The notes under the pieces: model-generated
The model's input: the letters and a program-made list of their open reading frames with translations, nothing else
Told to the model about the DNA's origin: nothing
Database searches by the model: none
Assembly (NCBI RefSeq): GCF_000147695.2
Contig: NC_015958.1
Location: forward strand, 2,525,501-2,589,500
Reading direction: 5' to 3'
Length of the DNA: 64,000 bases
DNA from: Thermoanaerobacter wiegelii Rt8.B1
Lineage (GTDB): Bacteria > Bacillota > Thermoanaerobacteria > Thermoanaerobacterales > Thermoanaerobacteraceae
Shown here: positions 39,849 to 48,675 of the stretch, one piece after another
Layout of the letters: each line of letters opens with the position of its first letter
How positions within the stretch are numbered: the stretch's first letter is position 1
Made by a program: the position numbers and the translations under genes

Positions 39849-42467
39849 ATGCTTAACTTATTACAAGAAAGAAGAGAAGTAAAAGAAAAAACAGAAGTGA
39901 AAGAAACGCTGGATGTTAAAAGACAAATAGACCAATTAGTAGAAAAAGCACAAAGAGCACAAGAAAAATTCATGTCTTATACCCAAGAACAAATAGATAA
40001 AATAGTTAAAGCTATGGCTTTGGCTGGTATTGAAAATCATGTGAGATTGGCAAAATTAGCCCATGAAGAAACAAAAATGGGTGTTTATGAAGACAAAATA
40101 ACGAAAAATCTTTTTGCAGTAGAATATGTGTACAATTATATAAAAGACAAAAAGACTGTCGGCGTCCTTAGTGAAAACTTAGAAGAAAATTATATGGAAG
40201 TGGCAGAACCTGTAGGAGTTATAGCCGGCGTAACACCCGTTACAAACCCTACTTCTACAACAATGTTCAAAAGCTTAATCGCTATTAAAACAAGAAATCC
40301 AATAATTTTTAGCTTTCACCCAAAAGCATTAAAATGTAGTATAGAAGCAGCAAAGACCATGTACGAGGCAGCATTAAAAGCTGGTGCACCAGAAGGATGC
40401 ATAGGTTGGATTGAAACGCCTTCAATTGAAGCAACGCAACTTCTCATGACACATCCCGGCGTCTCCCTTATCCTCGCAACAGGCGGCGCTGGAATGGTAA
40501 AAGCCGCTTACAGCTCAGGAAAACCCGCCCTTGGCGTAGGTCCTGGCAATGTCCCCTGCTACATTGAAAAAACTGCAAATATTAAAAGAGCAGTCTCAGA
40601 CCTAATACTTAGCAAAACTTTTGACAATGGCACAGTATGCGCATCAGAACAAGCTGTGATAATAGACGAAGAAATAGCAGATGAAGTGAAAAAATTAATG
40701 AAAGAATATGGTTGCTATTTTCTCAATAAAGAAGATACTAAAATGCTAGAAGAATTCGCTATAGACAAAAACACCGGTTTAATGAATCCAGCAGTTGTAG
40801 GTCAACCGGCAACAAAAATTGCTGAAATGGCTGGATTTAAAGTACCTGAAAACACAAAAATACTTGTAGCTGAATATCCTGCTGTAGGACCAGAATATCC
40901 TCTCTCCAGAGAAAAGCTAAGTCCAATACTTGCTTTATACACAGTCAAAGATTACAACGAAGGCATAAAAAGATGTGAAGAAATGACAGAATTCGGCGGA
41001 CTTGGTCACTCTGCAGTAATACATTCTGAAAACCAACAAATTATTAATGAATTTGCAAAAAGAGTACGAGCAGGAAGAATTCTTATAAACGCCCCTGCTT
41101 CTCAAGGAGCTATTGGAGATATTTATAACACGGCTATCCCATCTTTGACTTTGGGTTGCGGTACAATGGGTAGAAATTCAACAACAGATAATGTAAGTGT
41201 TTATAACCTTATAAACATAAAACGAGTTTTTATAAGAAAAGAGAGAATGAAATGGTTCAGAGTTCCACCACAAATTTATTTTGAAAGAGGGTCATTACAA
41301 TATCTGTCACAAGTAAAAGGCAAAAAAGCCTTTATTGTAACAGACCCTGTGATGGTTAAATTAGGTTTTGTAGATAAAGTAACGTATCAATTAGATAAGG
41401 CAAATATTAAATATGAAATATTCTCTGAAGTTGAACCAGATCCTTCAGTTGACACTGTAGAAAAAGGGGTAAAAATAATGAGAGGGTTTGAGCCTGACTT
41501 ACTAATAGCTGTAGGTGGTGGTTCTGCAATAGATGCAGCGAAGGGAATGTGGCTTTTCTACGAATACCCTGATACAAAATTCGAAGACTTAAGGTTAAAA
41601 TTTATGGACATAAGAAAAAGAACTTATAGATTTCCTGAACTGGGGAAAAAAGCTTTATTTATCGCAATACCAACCACCAGCGGTACAGGTTCTGAAGTTA
41701 CTGCCTTTGCAGTTATAACAGACAAAAAGAAAAATATAAAGTACCCTCTCACAGATTACGAATTAACACCAGATATCGCTATAATAGACCCTGACCTCAC
41801 AATGACAATACCACCCTCTGTCACAGCAGACACTGGTATGGACGCTTTAACCCATGCTATTGAAGCCTATGTATCTGTAATGGCATCAGACTATACAGAC
41901 GCTCTCGCAGAAAAAGCTATAAAATTGATATTTGAATATCTACCTAAAGCATACAAAAACGGGCAAGATAAAGTCGCCCGCGAAAAGATGCACAATGCTT
42001 CATGCATAGCTGGAATGGCCTTCACAAATGCATTTTTAGGAAAAAACCATAGTATGGCTCATATACTTGGTGCTAAATTCCATCTTCCACACGGAAGAGC
42101 AAATGCAATACTTCTGCCCTATGTCATAGAATACAATGCTGAGTTACCTAAAAAATTTGCTTCATTCCCACAATATGAATATCCCAAAGCAGCCGAGAAA
42201 TATGCAGAAATTGCAAAATTCTTGGGACTTCCTGCTTCAACAGTTGAAGAAGGAGTAAAAAGCCTCATTGAAGCGATAAAAAATCTCATGAAAGAGCTTA
42301 ATCTTCCTTTGACACTTAAAGAAGCAGGCATAAATAAAGAAGAATTTGAAAAACAAATATTGGAAATGTCGGATATAGCCTTTAACGACCAGTGCACTGG
42401 CTCAAATCCAAGAATGCCATTGGTATCCGAAATTGCAGAAATATATAGAAAAGCTTATGGTGAATAA
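39849..42467 (+). CDS. adhE: Bifunctional acetaldehyde/alcohol dehydrogenase
   Basis: An 872-residue fusion that converts acetyl-CoA to ethanol in two steps. The N-terminal aldehyde dehydrogenase half (to about residue 440) has the nucleophile Cys in NGTVCASEQ near residue 264. The C-terminal iron-dependent alcohol dehydrogenase half has GGGSAIDAAKGMW for NAD binding and the Fe ligands in DALTHAIEAY and NHSMAHILGAKFHLPHG. The ATG at 39849 has GGAGGTG upstream; the frame opens earlier at 39816 without an SD. The enzyme forms spirosomes in the cytoplasm. It is single, controlled by the Rex-type promoter. Confidence 0.98.
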   Translation: MLNLLQERREVKEKTEVKETLDVKRQIDQLVEKAQRAQEKFMSYTQEQIDKIVKAMALAGIENHVRLAKLAHEETKMGVYEDKITKNLFAVEYVYNYIKDKKTVGVLSENLEENYMEVAEPVGVIAGVTPVTNPTSTTMFKSLIAIKTRNPIIFSFHPKALKCSIEAAKTMYEAALKAGAPEGCIGWIETPSIEATQLLMTHPGVSLILATGGAGMVKAAYSSGKPALGVGPGNVPCYIEKTANIKRAVSDLILSKTFDNGTVCASEQAVIIDEEIADEVKKLMKEYGCYFLNKEDTKMLEEFAIDKNTGLMNPAVVGQPATKIAEMAGFKVPENTKILVAEYPAVGPEYPLSREKLSPILALYTVKDYNEGIKRCEEMTEFGGLGHSAVIHSENQQIINEFAKRVRAGRILINAPASQGAIGDIYNTAIPSLTLGCGTMGRNSTTDNVSVYNLINIKRVFIRKERMKWFRVPPQIYFERGSLQYLSQVKGKKAFIVTDPVMVKLGFVDKVTYQLDKANIKYEIFSEVEPDPSVDTVEKGVKIMRGFEPDLLIAVGGGSAIDAAKGMWLFYEYPDTKFEDLRLKFMDIRKRTYRFPELGKKALFIAIPTTSGTGSEVTAFAVITDKKKNIKYPLTDYELTPDIAIIDPDLTMTIPPSVTADTGMDALTHAIEAYVSVMASDYTDALAEKAIKLIFEYLPKAYKNGQDKVAREKMHNASCIAGMAFTNAFLGKNHSMAHILGAKFHLPHGRANAILLPYVIEYNAELPKKFASFPQYEYPKAAEKYAEIAKFLGLPASTVEEGVKSLIEAIKNLMKELNLPLTLKEAGINKEEFEKQILEMSDIAFNDQCTGSNPRMPLVSEIAEIYRKAYGE

Positions 42468-42499
42468 GTTAAAAAACAAGTAGAGAATGCCTCCCTCCC

Positions 42500-42638
42500 T
42501 GTCATTCTGAGGAGTGCAAAGCACGACGAAGAATCTCAAGGAAAGGGTATTCCTTTAGGGTCTGAGATTCTTCGGAGCCCCTTCGGTTCCCCCCTGGGCT
42601 CCGCTACGCTTCGGCTTGCGCTCCGGCTCAGAATGACA
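42500..42638. repeat. MITE-like palindromic repeat with 12-bp terminal inverted repeats
   Basis: The ends are TGTCATTCTGAG (42500-42511) and CTCAGAATGACA (42627-42638), perfect inverted copies. Inside is a second pair AAGAATCTCA/TGAGATTCTT (42529-42538 and 42563-42572) and a G+C-rich stretch. A shorter relative lies at 62416-62466. There is no coding frame. Confidence 0.7.
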
Positions 42639-42680
42639 TAGAAGAGGAAGGCTTCGGCTCAGGATGAAACTTTGAGAGTT

Positions 42681-43964
42681 TTATTCTATTTCCAAAACAG
42701 AAGTAAATTTTTCTATAAAAGGCACACCTGAGGCTGTTGGCAAAAGAACAGAAGTTACCATTACTTCATTTACAGGAATAAATTCATATTTGTCTTCTTT
42801 TTTCTCTCCATAGCCATGAAAGTCATGTATTATATAAGGGATACCTTTTTCTTTCCCAATATACATCATAGCATGTCCTGGCATATATACCAGTGCTCCT
42901 GGCTTTACACTGTCAAATACTTTTATTCTTTCTTCAATTGACATTTCCTCAGTAAATTTATAAGATTTCCCCTCACTAACCTCTTGCTCATCTGCATTTC
43001 TAGGAAGCCTTATACCAAAAGTCTTAAAGATATACATTATATAACTGGAACAATCTCTTCCTCCTAAACTATCCCCCCAACCGTATCTATCACCTATAAG
43101 TTTGAAAGCCTGCTTCAAAATGTTTTCTCTTGTATAGGGAAGATATCCAACATTTACATCTTCTTTTTTTGAAATTAAAGCATATCTAAACTCAAGATTT
43201 CCCTCTTCATTTCTAACAGGCAACTTTACAAGATAATTTCCAATAACTGATTGATTGCCAATTTGATGTAAAATATTTTCTTTTTCTAGATATATTTTTG
43301 TACCCATTGTAAATTCCAATTTAGAAACATTTTTATCAAAGGGATTGCTTTGAGTCTTTATATAGTTTCCTGTGACCAATAAAAAACTTAGTGAGTTTAT
43401 ATAGTCAAATAACTCTTTTTTGTCTTTCGCAATTGCAATATCTTCTGCTTTAATCCATCCACTGTAATTATACATTTGCACAAAATACCACTTCTTATCT
43501 TTACTTTTATGTAAAATAACTAAAGGTTCAAAAGCTTGACATCCCGTCTCTTGAAACCTGTCAAATTCAATATCTCCCTGCTTGTCAAAAACAGCTTCCT
43601 CCGTGGGAAAACTTCTAATAGAAGTATTTCGAATTGCTATACCGTATTTAACTGGATTTACATCCTCAATTTTTTCTAAATTTGTATTTTCTATTACATC
43701 GTCATAAAAGTCTTCTTCTATGAGGTTGCCGTACCTATTGTACATAGGCTTTTTGGGTATCTCATAACTTTTGATTAACTTAATAAGCTCATCTTTTTTT
43801 AAACTCTCTTTATATGTCTCAATGTCACATACCATACCTACCTTATTTATTATCTTTCTGTTAAAGTTTTCAATCTCTTGTGGTGTCATAATAACTTTGC
43901 CGGCATTGTCTATTTTCCTAATCCAATATTCTGGACTTAACATATCTTCAATAACCTCAAACAT
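42681..43964 (-). CDS. NlpC/P60 cysteine peptidase with SH3-like domains
   Basis: A 427-residue protein. Residues of about 100-280 contain bacterial SH3-like repeats (IAIRNTSIRSFPTEEAVFD, WYFVQMYNYSGWIKAEDI). Residues of about 290-420 form an NlpC/P60 domain with the Cys in GRDCSSYIMYIFK and His in PGHAMMYIG. Such enzymes cut peptidoglycan peptides, typically between gamma-D-Glu and diaminopimelate. No signal peptide is visible, so either the protein stays inside and handles muropeptides or it is exported differently. The ATG at 43964 follows GAGGAGAG. Confidence 0.85.
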   Translation of the reverse strand: MFEVIEDMLSPEYWIRKIDNAGKVIMTPQEIENFNRKIINKVGMVCDIETYKESLKKDELIKLIKSYEIPKKPMYNRYGNLIEEDFYDDVIENTNLEKIEDVNPVKYGIAIRNTSIRSFPTEEAVFDKQGDIEFDRFQETGCQAFEPLVILHKSKDKKWYFVQMYNYSGWIKAEDIAIAKDKKELFDYINSLSFLLVTGNYIKTQSNPFDKNVSKLEFTMGTKIYLEKENILHQIGNQSVIGNYLVKLPVRNEEGNLEFRYALISKKEDVNVGYLPYTRENILKQAFKLIGDRYGWGDSLGGRDCSSYIMYIFKTFGIRLPRNADEQEVSEGKSYKFTEEMSIEERIKVFDSVKPGALVYMPGHAMMYIGKEKGIPYIIHDFHGYGEKKEDKYEFIPVNEVMVTSVLLPTASGVPFIEKFTSVLEIE

Positions 43965-44092
43965 ACAAACTCTCCTCTCATATATGCAAATTTATACACG
44001 CCTATTATAGAAAAATTTTAAAAAATGAAACTAAAAGCGAACTTTTTCGTCTATATTATAGAGATATGTTTTACAAAGGGGCGGTATACTAA

Positions 44093-44194
44093 ATGGAGAA
44101 AAAATTTTATTTAGCCATTTTTTTAATACTGAGTATATTATGTCCTTTTCTTGGGATAACAATATTTTTAACTGCTTTTCATCATGGCATCTAG
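44093..44194 (+). CDS. Small hydrophobic protein, 33 residues
   Basis: An ATG at 44093 opens a 33-residue frame, MEKKFYLAIFLILSI followed by LCPFLGITIFLTAF. It has one membrane helix and ends at TAG 44194. An AAGGGG motif lies about 13 bases upstream, which is far. It lies alone between two leftward genes. It could be a small membrane peptide or a chance frame. Confidence 0.35.
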   Translation: MEKKFYLAIFLILSILCPFLGITIFLTAFHHGI

Positions 44195-44217
44195 ATTTTT
44201 AATACATAAAAGAAAGC

Positions 44218-44252
44218 GAGAAGGAGTGACAAAGTTTGTCAATCTCCTTCTC
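44218..44252. terminator. Terminator after the aldo/keto reductase gene
   Basis: GAGAAGGAG (44218-44226) and CTCCTTCTC (44244-44252) form a stem between the rightward small ORF and the leftward reductase gene; a T-run (ATTTTTTCG) follows on the plus strand. Confidence 0.65.
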
Positions 44253-44263
44253 CTATTTTTTCG

Positions 44264-45397
44264 TTATGCTCTTTCAAAATAATTTGCAACTTCTTTAAGG
44301 TAGTCAATTATTGTAAGATGTTGTGGACATACGCTCTCACAGGTACCACATTCAATGCAGGAACTCGCTTTTGCATCTCCCAAGTTTTCGTAATCCCTGC
44401 GGTTAGCTTCATAGGTGTTATACATATGAGCTTCGTTGTAAAGTTCAAAGTTCCTTGGTATATTTACACCATTTGGACAAGGCATGCAGTAGTTACACCC
44501 TGTACAGGCAATTGGTGAAAGCTCTTTGTATTTGTTTCTAACTTTACTCACAATCTCAAGTTCTTCTTTTGTTAAGGTATTTATTCCTGAACTTTTTGCG
44601 CTTTCAATATTTTCTTTTAGTTGCTCAAACGTGCTCATGCCACTTAACACAACCGAAACTTCCGGCTGATTCCATAACCATTGAAGTGCCCACTCTGCAG
44701 GGGTACGCTTAACCTTTGCAGTATCCCAAATGTCTTGCACTGCTTTTGGAGGGTTGGCAAGCCTTCCTCCTCTTATAGGCTCCATTATTACAACACCTAA
44801 GCCTTTTGAAGCAGCATATTTTAATCCCTTCTCTCCAGCCTGCACATCTATGTCCATATAGTTGTACTGTATTTGACAGAAATCCCATTTGTCATAATAA
44901 TCTACAATCTCTTGGAATACAGGATACTCATCATGGAAGGAAAACCCTATGTATCTTATCTTCCCTTCTTGCTTTTTCTTTTCAGCCCAGCTTAAAGCAT
45001 CAACTTTTTTCATGTTCTCCCATTTATTTTTATCTAAAGCATGCAAAAGATAAAAATCTATGTGGTCTGTCTGAAGTTTCTTGAGCTGTTCATTTAAATA
45101 TTTGTCCATATCTTCTTTCTCATTAATTAGCCAGGTGGGAAGTTTCGTAGCAAGAAAAGTTTTTTCTCGGTAACCATCTTTTAAAGCTTTACCTGCAACT
45201 ATTTCGCTGTTACCTCCATGATACGGCCATGCTGTATCAATATAATTCACACCATTGTCAATGGCATACCTTATCATCTTTATCGCTTCAGCCTCATCTA
45301 TTTTGCTGTTATCATTATCAATTACAGGAAGCCTCATTAAACCAAATCCTAATGCAGATACTGCTATATTCAGCTTGCCAAATTGTCTGTATTGCAT
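44264..45397 (-). CDS. Aldo/keto reductase with C-terminal [4Fe-4S] domain
   Basis: A 377-residue protein. The AKR barrel (residues ~1-280) starts YRQFGKLNIAVSALGFGLMR, has the catalytic DTAWPYHGGNSE (Tyr) and IDFYLLHALDKNKW. A C-terminal ferredoxin-like region has CTGCNYCMPCPNGV and CIECGTCESVCPQH, enough for two [4Fe-4S] clusters. This architecture is common in clostridia; the electron donor and substrate are unknown. The start follows AAAGGGGAGAGG. Confidence 0.88.
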   Translation of the reverse strand: MQYRQFGKLNIAVSALGFGLMRLPVIDNDNSKIDEAEAIKMIRYAIDNGVNYIDTAWPYHGGNSEIVAGKALKDGYREKTFLATKLPTWLINEKEDMDKYLNEQLKKLQTDHIDFYLLHALDKNKWENMKKVDALSWAEKKKQEGKIRYIGFSFHDEYPVFQEIVDYYDKWDFCQIQYNYMDIDVQAGEKGLKYAASKGLGVVIMEPIRGGRLANPPKAVQDIWDTAKVKRTPAEWALQWLWNQPEVSVVLSGMSTFEQLKENIESAKSSGINTLTKEELEIVSKVRNKYKELSPIACTGCNYCMPCPNGVNIPRNFELYNEAHMYNTYEANRRDYENLGDAKASSCIECGTCESVCPQHLTIIDYLKEVANYFERA

Positions 45398-45447
45398 CTC
45401 ATCCTCTCCCCTTTGTAAAATGTTTTAATCTATATTATATCATATAT

Positions 45448-46122
45448 TTATTCCCTTTCTTTTCTGTATTTGTCCATTATCTCTGAGAAAATCTCTGCAT
45501 TTGTAGGAGGAGTATAGGATATAGCATTAGCACCTGCTTCTATCGTCTTTAAAATGGTTTCCTCAGTAGGACCTCCTGTTGCAATAATGGGTATGTCGGG
45601 ACAAATATCTTTTACACGTTTTACTAAATCAGGTGTCTTTTGTGCACCAGATATGTTAAGTATTGTAGCGCCAGCTTCTACTCTCCCTTTTATGTCCTCT
45701 TTCTCCGACACTATAGTTACAACAATAGGTATATCTATTGTCGCTCTAATTTTTTTGATTATATCATTGGCAGTAGGAGCATTTACAACAACTCCCATTG
45801 CTCCAGAAAATTCCGCGTCAAGAGCCAAGTTAACAACTCTCTTTCCTTGTGTAAGTCCTCCACCCACCCCGCAAAATACCGGTATATCCGCTGCCATCAT
45901 AAGAGCGTGAGTAATAACTGGCTGAGGAGTAAACGGATATACTGCTAAAACAGCATGAGCATTAGTATTTCTAATCAAAGCAATATCTGTTGTAAAAACA
46001 AGGGATTTTATTAATTTACCATAGACCTTTATTCCCGAAGCTTTTTGATGAATAACTTCAGGAACTAAAACCATCTTTTGCCTTAAAGGTGAAGTTATCT
46101 CGGGAACAAAATTATCAGACAT
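45448..46122 (-). CDS. TIM-barrel protein of unknown function
   Basis: A 224-residue protein with the alternating beta/alpha pattern of a TIM barrel. Glycine-rich phosphate-binding loops are seen late in the barrel (FCGVGGGLTQGKR, IATGGPTEETILKTIEAGANAI). Similar clostridial proteins are often annotated simply as hydrolase. The last loop resembles the phosphate grip of IMP dehydrogenase/NanE-like barrels, so a phosphorylated or flavin ligand is possible. It may be a single gene. I cannot assign a function. Confidence 0.6.
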   Translation of the reverse strand: MSDNFVPEITSPLRQKMVLVPEVIHQKASGIKVYGKLIKSLVFTTDIALIRNTNAHAVLAVYPFTPQPVITHALMMAADIPVFCGVGGGLTQGKRVVNLALDAEFSGAMGVVVNAPTANDIIKKIRATIDIPIVVTIVSEKEDIKGRVEAGATILNISGAQKTPDLVKRVKDICPDIPIIATGGPTEETILKTIEAGANAISYTPPTNAEIFSEIMDKYRKERE

Positions 46123-46536
46123 TTTATCACCATCTTTTGCTCTTATTTTATAAAAATATTATACCAATAATTGTTTATAAATCAATACCTTTTAAGAATT
46201 AATTCCATATTTTTCAAAGATCCACTTCTTACCGTATACCGTATAAAGTCCATACAAAGCAAGAAAACACTATTAAAATTATCTTATTATTTCTTTACTT
46301 TTTAGTGTTTGAAAACAATTTTAGTTTAAAAATAATATTAAATTTTAAATTGTATTGTGTTTTTGCCACTTTTTTTGAAGGCTTATTAAATTTTTATGAA
46401 AAAATTTCACAAAATATGTACTAAAATCATCTTAGTTTGTATAAAATTAAAATAGATATTTAAAAATTAATAATTTTCATGTTTGTATTTTAATATATTT
46501 TAAAAATACATGTGTAAAATTAAAAAAATCCACAAA
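46123..46536. other. A/T-rich gap before the IS1634-type element
   Basis: I see no gene or RNA. ATACCGTATA occurs at about 46236. The stretch is long runs of A and T. Confidence 0.4.
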
Positions 46537-46574
46537 GGATTTACATTTTTAGTGAATGTGTTGCTAATATATAT
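46537..46574. repeat. 38-bp target-site duplication, left copy
   Basis: GGATTTACATTTTTAGTGAA and the following bases to 46574 are identical to 48565-48602. The two copies flank the IS exactly. Confidence 0.85.
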
Positions 46575-48564
46575 CCTGACTTTTGCAGCAGAAAAGGATA
46601 AAAAATGCCCTCAACACCTTTAAAATAAAGGGTTTAGGGCATTTTAATTTTGTCATAAGGTTGTAGTGAAAATTAATTTTTTTTCGTTTGTCCTAAAATT
46701 TTTTTAATCTCTCCCAGCCTCATAAATTTTTTACTAAAATCAATACTTAACTCTTTACCTATATCCTCAAGAACATCATTATAAAAGTCAAAAAGATAAT
46801 AATTCTCCTTAATATGACTACAAGATGCTCTTCTCAAGCTCTCAAGTATCTCTGATACAGAATATTTTCCCTTTAATCTATGCTCCAGTATCCTTGCAAT
46901 TACAAGTGATATAAAACATGTCAGAAAATGAGCATCAATGTGATCCTTTAATGATAAATAAACCGGTCTACTCTCAAAATCACTTTTCGTTACCTTGAAA
47001 GATTCTTCTATCTTCCAAAGCCCACGGTACATTTCAATGATTTTCTCAGGGGGTTCTTTGTATTCACTGGTAACAATAGCATAGTAACCGTCAAACTTTT
47101 CCTCTTCACGTAATCTTTCTTCATCGAAAACTAAATGTTGACGAACACTTTCCAATATTTCACCGGTATTAGGGTCAAATGCAAGGTTTTTTACGTATTT
47201 TAAAGCACCATATGCTGTTGATTTATTGTATTTTGCAGGATTTTTAATCAAATCCATCGCTTTAATTAATGCAGCTTCACGATCTTGCTTAGCTTTTGCT
47301 GCATATTTAGGACTATAGAAAATAACCTGTCTTTCATCCACTACCTTTTTTATCTTTTTCCCGTTTGTTGCAGTTACTTGTATTTCTCTTGGATAAAGCC
47401 TTGATTTAATTTTAAAACCATCACCTTTGTCGATATATCCATTTTCATCAAGAACATAGTCTTGAAAATCCTTGTCTGCACTACGAATAGAATAGCTTAA
47501 TACATAACCATTTTTAGCTGATAGAATGTACCAAATATTATCTCCAGTAGTTAACCCTTTGTCTGCTACTACAATAATTCTGCCTAAAGAATACTCACGT
47601 TGAATTCTACTTAAGGCGGGAATCAAAGTAGTTTTATCCGGAGCATTCCCAGGAAAAAGCTTATATGTAATGGGTATACCATTTGTGTCCATAAATAATC
47701 CCATCTGTACAATAGGGTCAGGACGATGTTCTTTTGAAACACCTTTTTTCCTAAGGTTATCCTGCTTATCAATTTCAAAATAATAATTTGTAACATCATA
47801 ATAAACAAGCTCCGTATTGCGATTATACAAAGATTTAATACGTTCATGAAGCCAAAGCTGAAGAGCATCACTGTGTTTACTAAACAGAGAAAGGCTTCTA
47901 TATATATCATCCAAAGAAAAATCAAATTTTTCAAAGAACATATCTTTGTTTTCATAAGTTTTTTTCTTAGAAGCAGGATAAAGCAAGCGGGAGAATACCA
48001 GTAGTTTCATGATGGCATTTGCATCATATTTTTCATTTGAATGTCGTTGCCTGTTTCTTATAAATTTATCTATTCCAAGTTCATGATAAATTTTACTCAA
48101 AGCAGTATAGCCAAAATTCTTGCGAGCATTATAATTAGAATCCATAGATTCATTTAAAGAAAGCTGGAGATTAATAGAAAGCTTCTCGTTATTATTCTTC
48201 TCATTCATCTTACGAACTTCTTCAGTAAAAAAAGCAATTGGATCATCATATTCTTTTAGAAGTTCATCCAGATAACCAAGAGAGCGGACTGTGGACGTAC
48301 GAGATTGCTTAGTTTGCTTATCATAATAACTATTAACAATTGACAAATAAGTTCTGCCTGTTTTACGGTTCGTACTTTTTTTAAGATACAAGTTTAAACA
48401 CCTCAACAATCTTGTAATACGAAGGATTATATTTTTATTATACCACAATTCGCCAGAAAACGCTAGTAAAATTTGACGAAAATTTAAAAAAATTTTACCC
48501 GAAATCATTAGTAATATAAATGGTTTCGGGTTACATTAATTCAAAATTTGCTGCAAAACTAGGG
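46575..48564 (-). mobile_element. IS1634-family (IS4 group) insertion sequence
   Basis: The 1990-bp element has imperfect ends: CCTGACTTTTGCAGCA at 46575-46590 and, inverted at 48549-48564, CCCTAGTTTTGCAGCA (13 of 16). It contains one intact transposase. The 38-bp duplication is in keeping with the unusually long and variable target duplications reported for IS1634 and IS1549. Confidence 0.85.
46673..48391 (-). CDS. IS1634-family transposase
   Basis: A 572-residue DDE transposase. The order is an N-terminal region (RTYLSIVNSYYDKQTKQSR), the first Asp in VYYDVTNYYFE, the second in VVADKGLTTGDN, and the Glu in the YREK-like block MYRGLWKIEESFKVTKSDFE. This is typical of IS1634. The start is the TTG at 48391, seven bases after GAGGTG; the frame extends to 48508 but without an SD. 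No frameshift was seen, so the element may be active. Confidence 0.93.
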   Translation of the reverse strand: MYLKKSTNRKTGRTYLSIVNSYYDKQTKQSRTSTVRSLGYLDELLKEYDDPIAFFTEEVRKMNEKNNNEKLSINLQLSLNESMDSNYNARKNFGYTALSKIYHELGIDKFIRNRQRHSNEKYDANAIMKLLVFSRLLYPASKKKTYENKDMFFEKFDFSLDDIYRSLSLFSKHSDALQLWLHERIKSLYNRNTELVYYDVTNYYFEIDKQDNLRKKGVSKEHRPDPIVQMGLFMDTNGIPITYKLFPGNAPDKTTLIPALSRIQREYSLGRIIVVADKGLTTGDNIWYILSAKNGYVLSYSIRSADKDFQDYVLDENGYIDKGDGFKIKSRLYPREIQVTATNGKKIKKVVDERQVIFYSPKYAAKAKQDREAALIKAMDLIKNPAKYNKSTAYGALKYVKNLAFDPNTGEILESVRQHLVFDEERLREEEKFDGYYAIVTSEYKEPPEKIIEMYRGLWKIEESFKVTKSDFESRPVYLSLKDHIDAHFLTCFISLVIARILEHRLKGKYSVSEILESLRRASCSHIKENYYLFDFYNDVLEDIGKELSIDFSKKFMRLGEIKKILGQTKKN

Positions 48565-48617
48565 GGATTTACATTTTTAGTGAATGTGTTGCTAATATAT
48601 ATTAAATATGCTATAAT
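48565..48617 (+). promoter_or_regulatory. Target duplication (right copy) containing the opp promoter -35
   Basis: The right 38-bp copy covers 48565-48602. Within it TTGCTA at 48589-48594 lies 17 bases before TATAAT at 48612-48617, the likely promoter of the oligopeptide transporter operon. The IS therefore sits just upstream of the promoter, and the -35 box is duplicated at 46561-46566. Confidence 0.7.
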
Positions 48618-48675
48618 AGTAATCGTCTATAAAATAAATATAATTATAAATAAAATGTAAGGGGGATTTGGAAAA

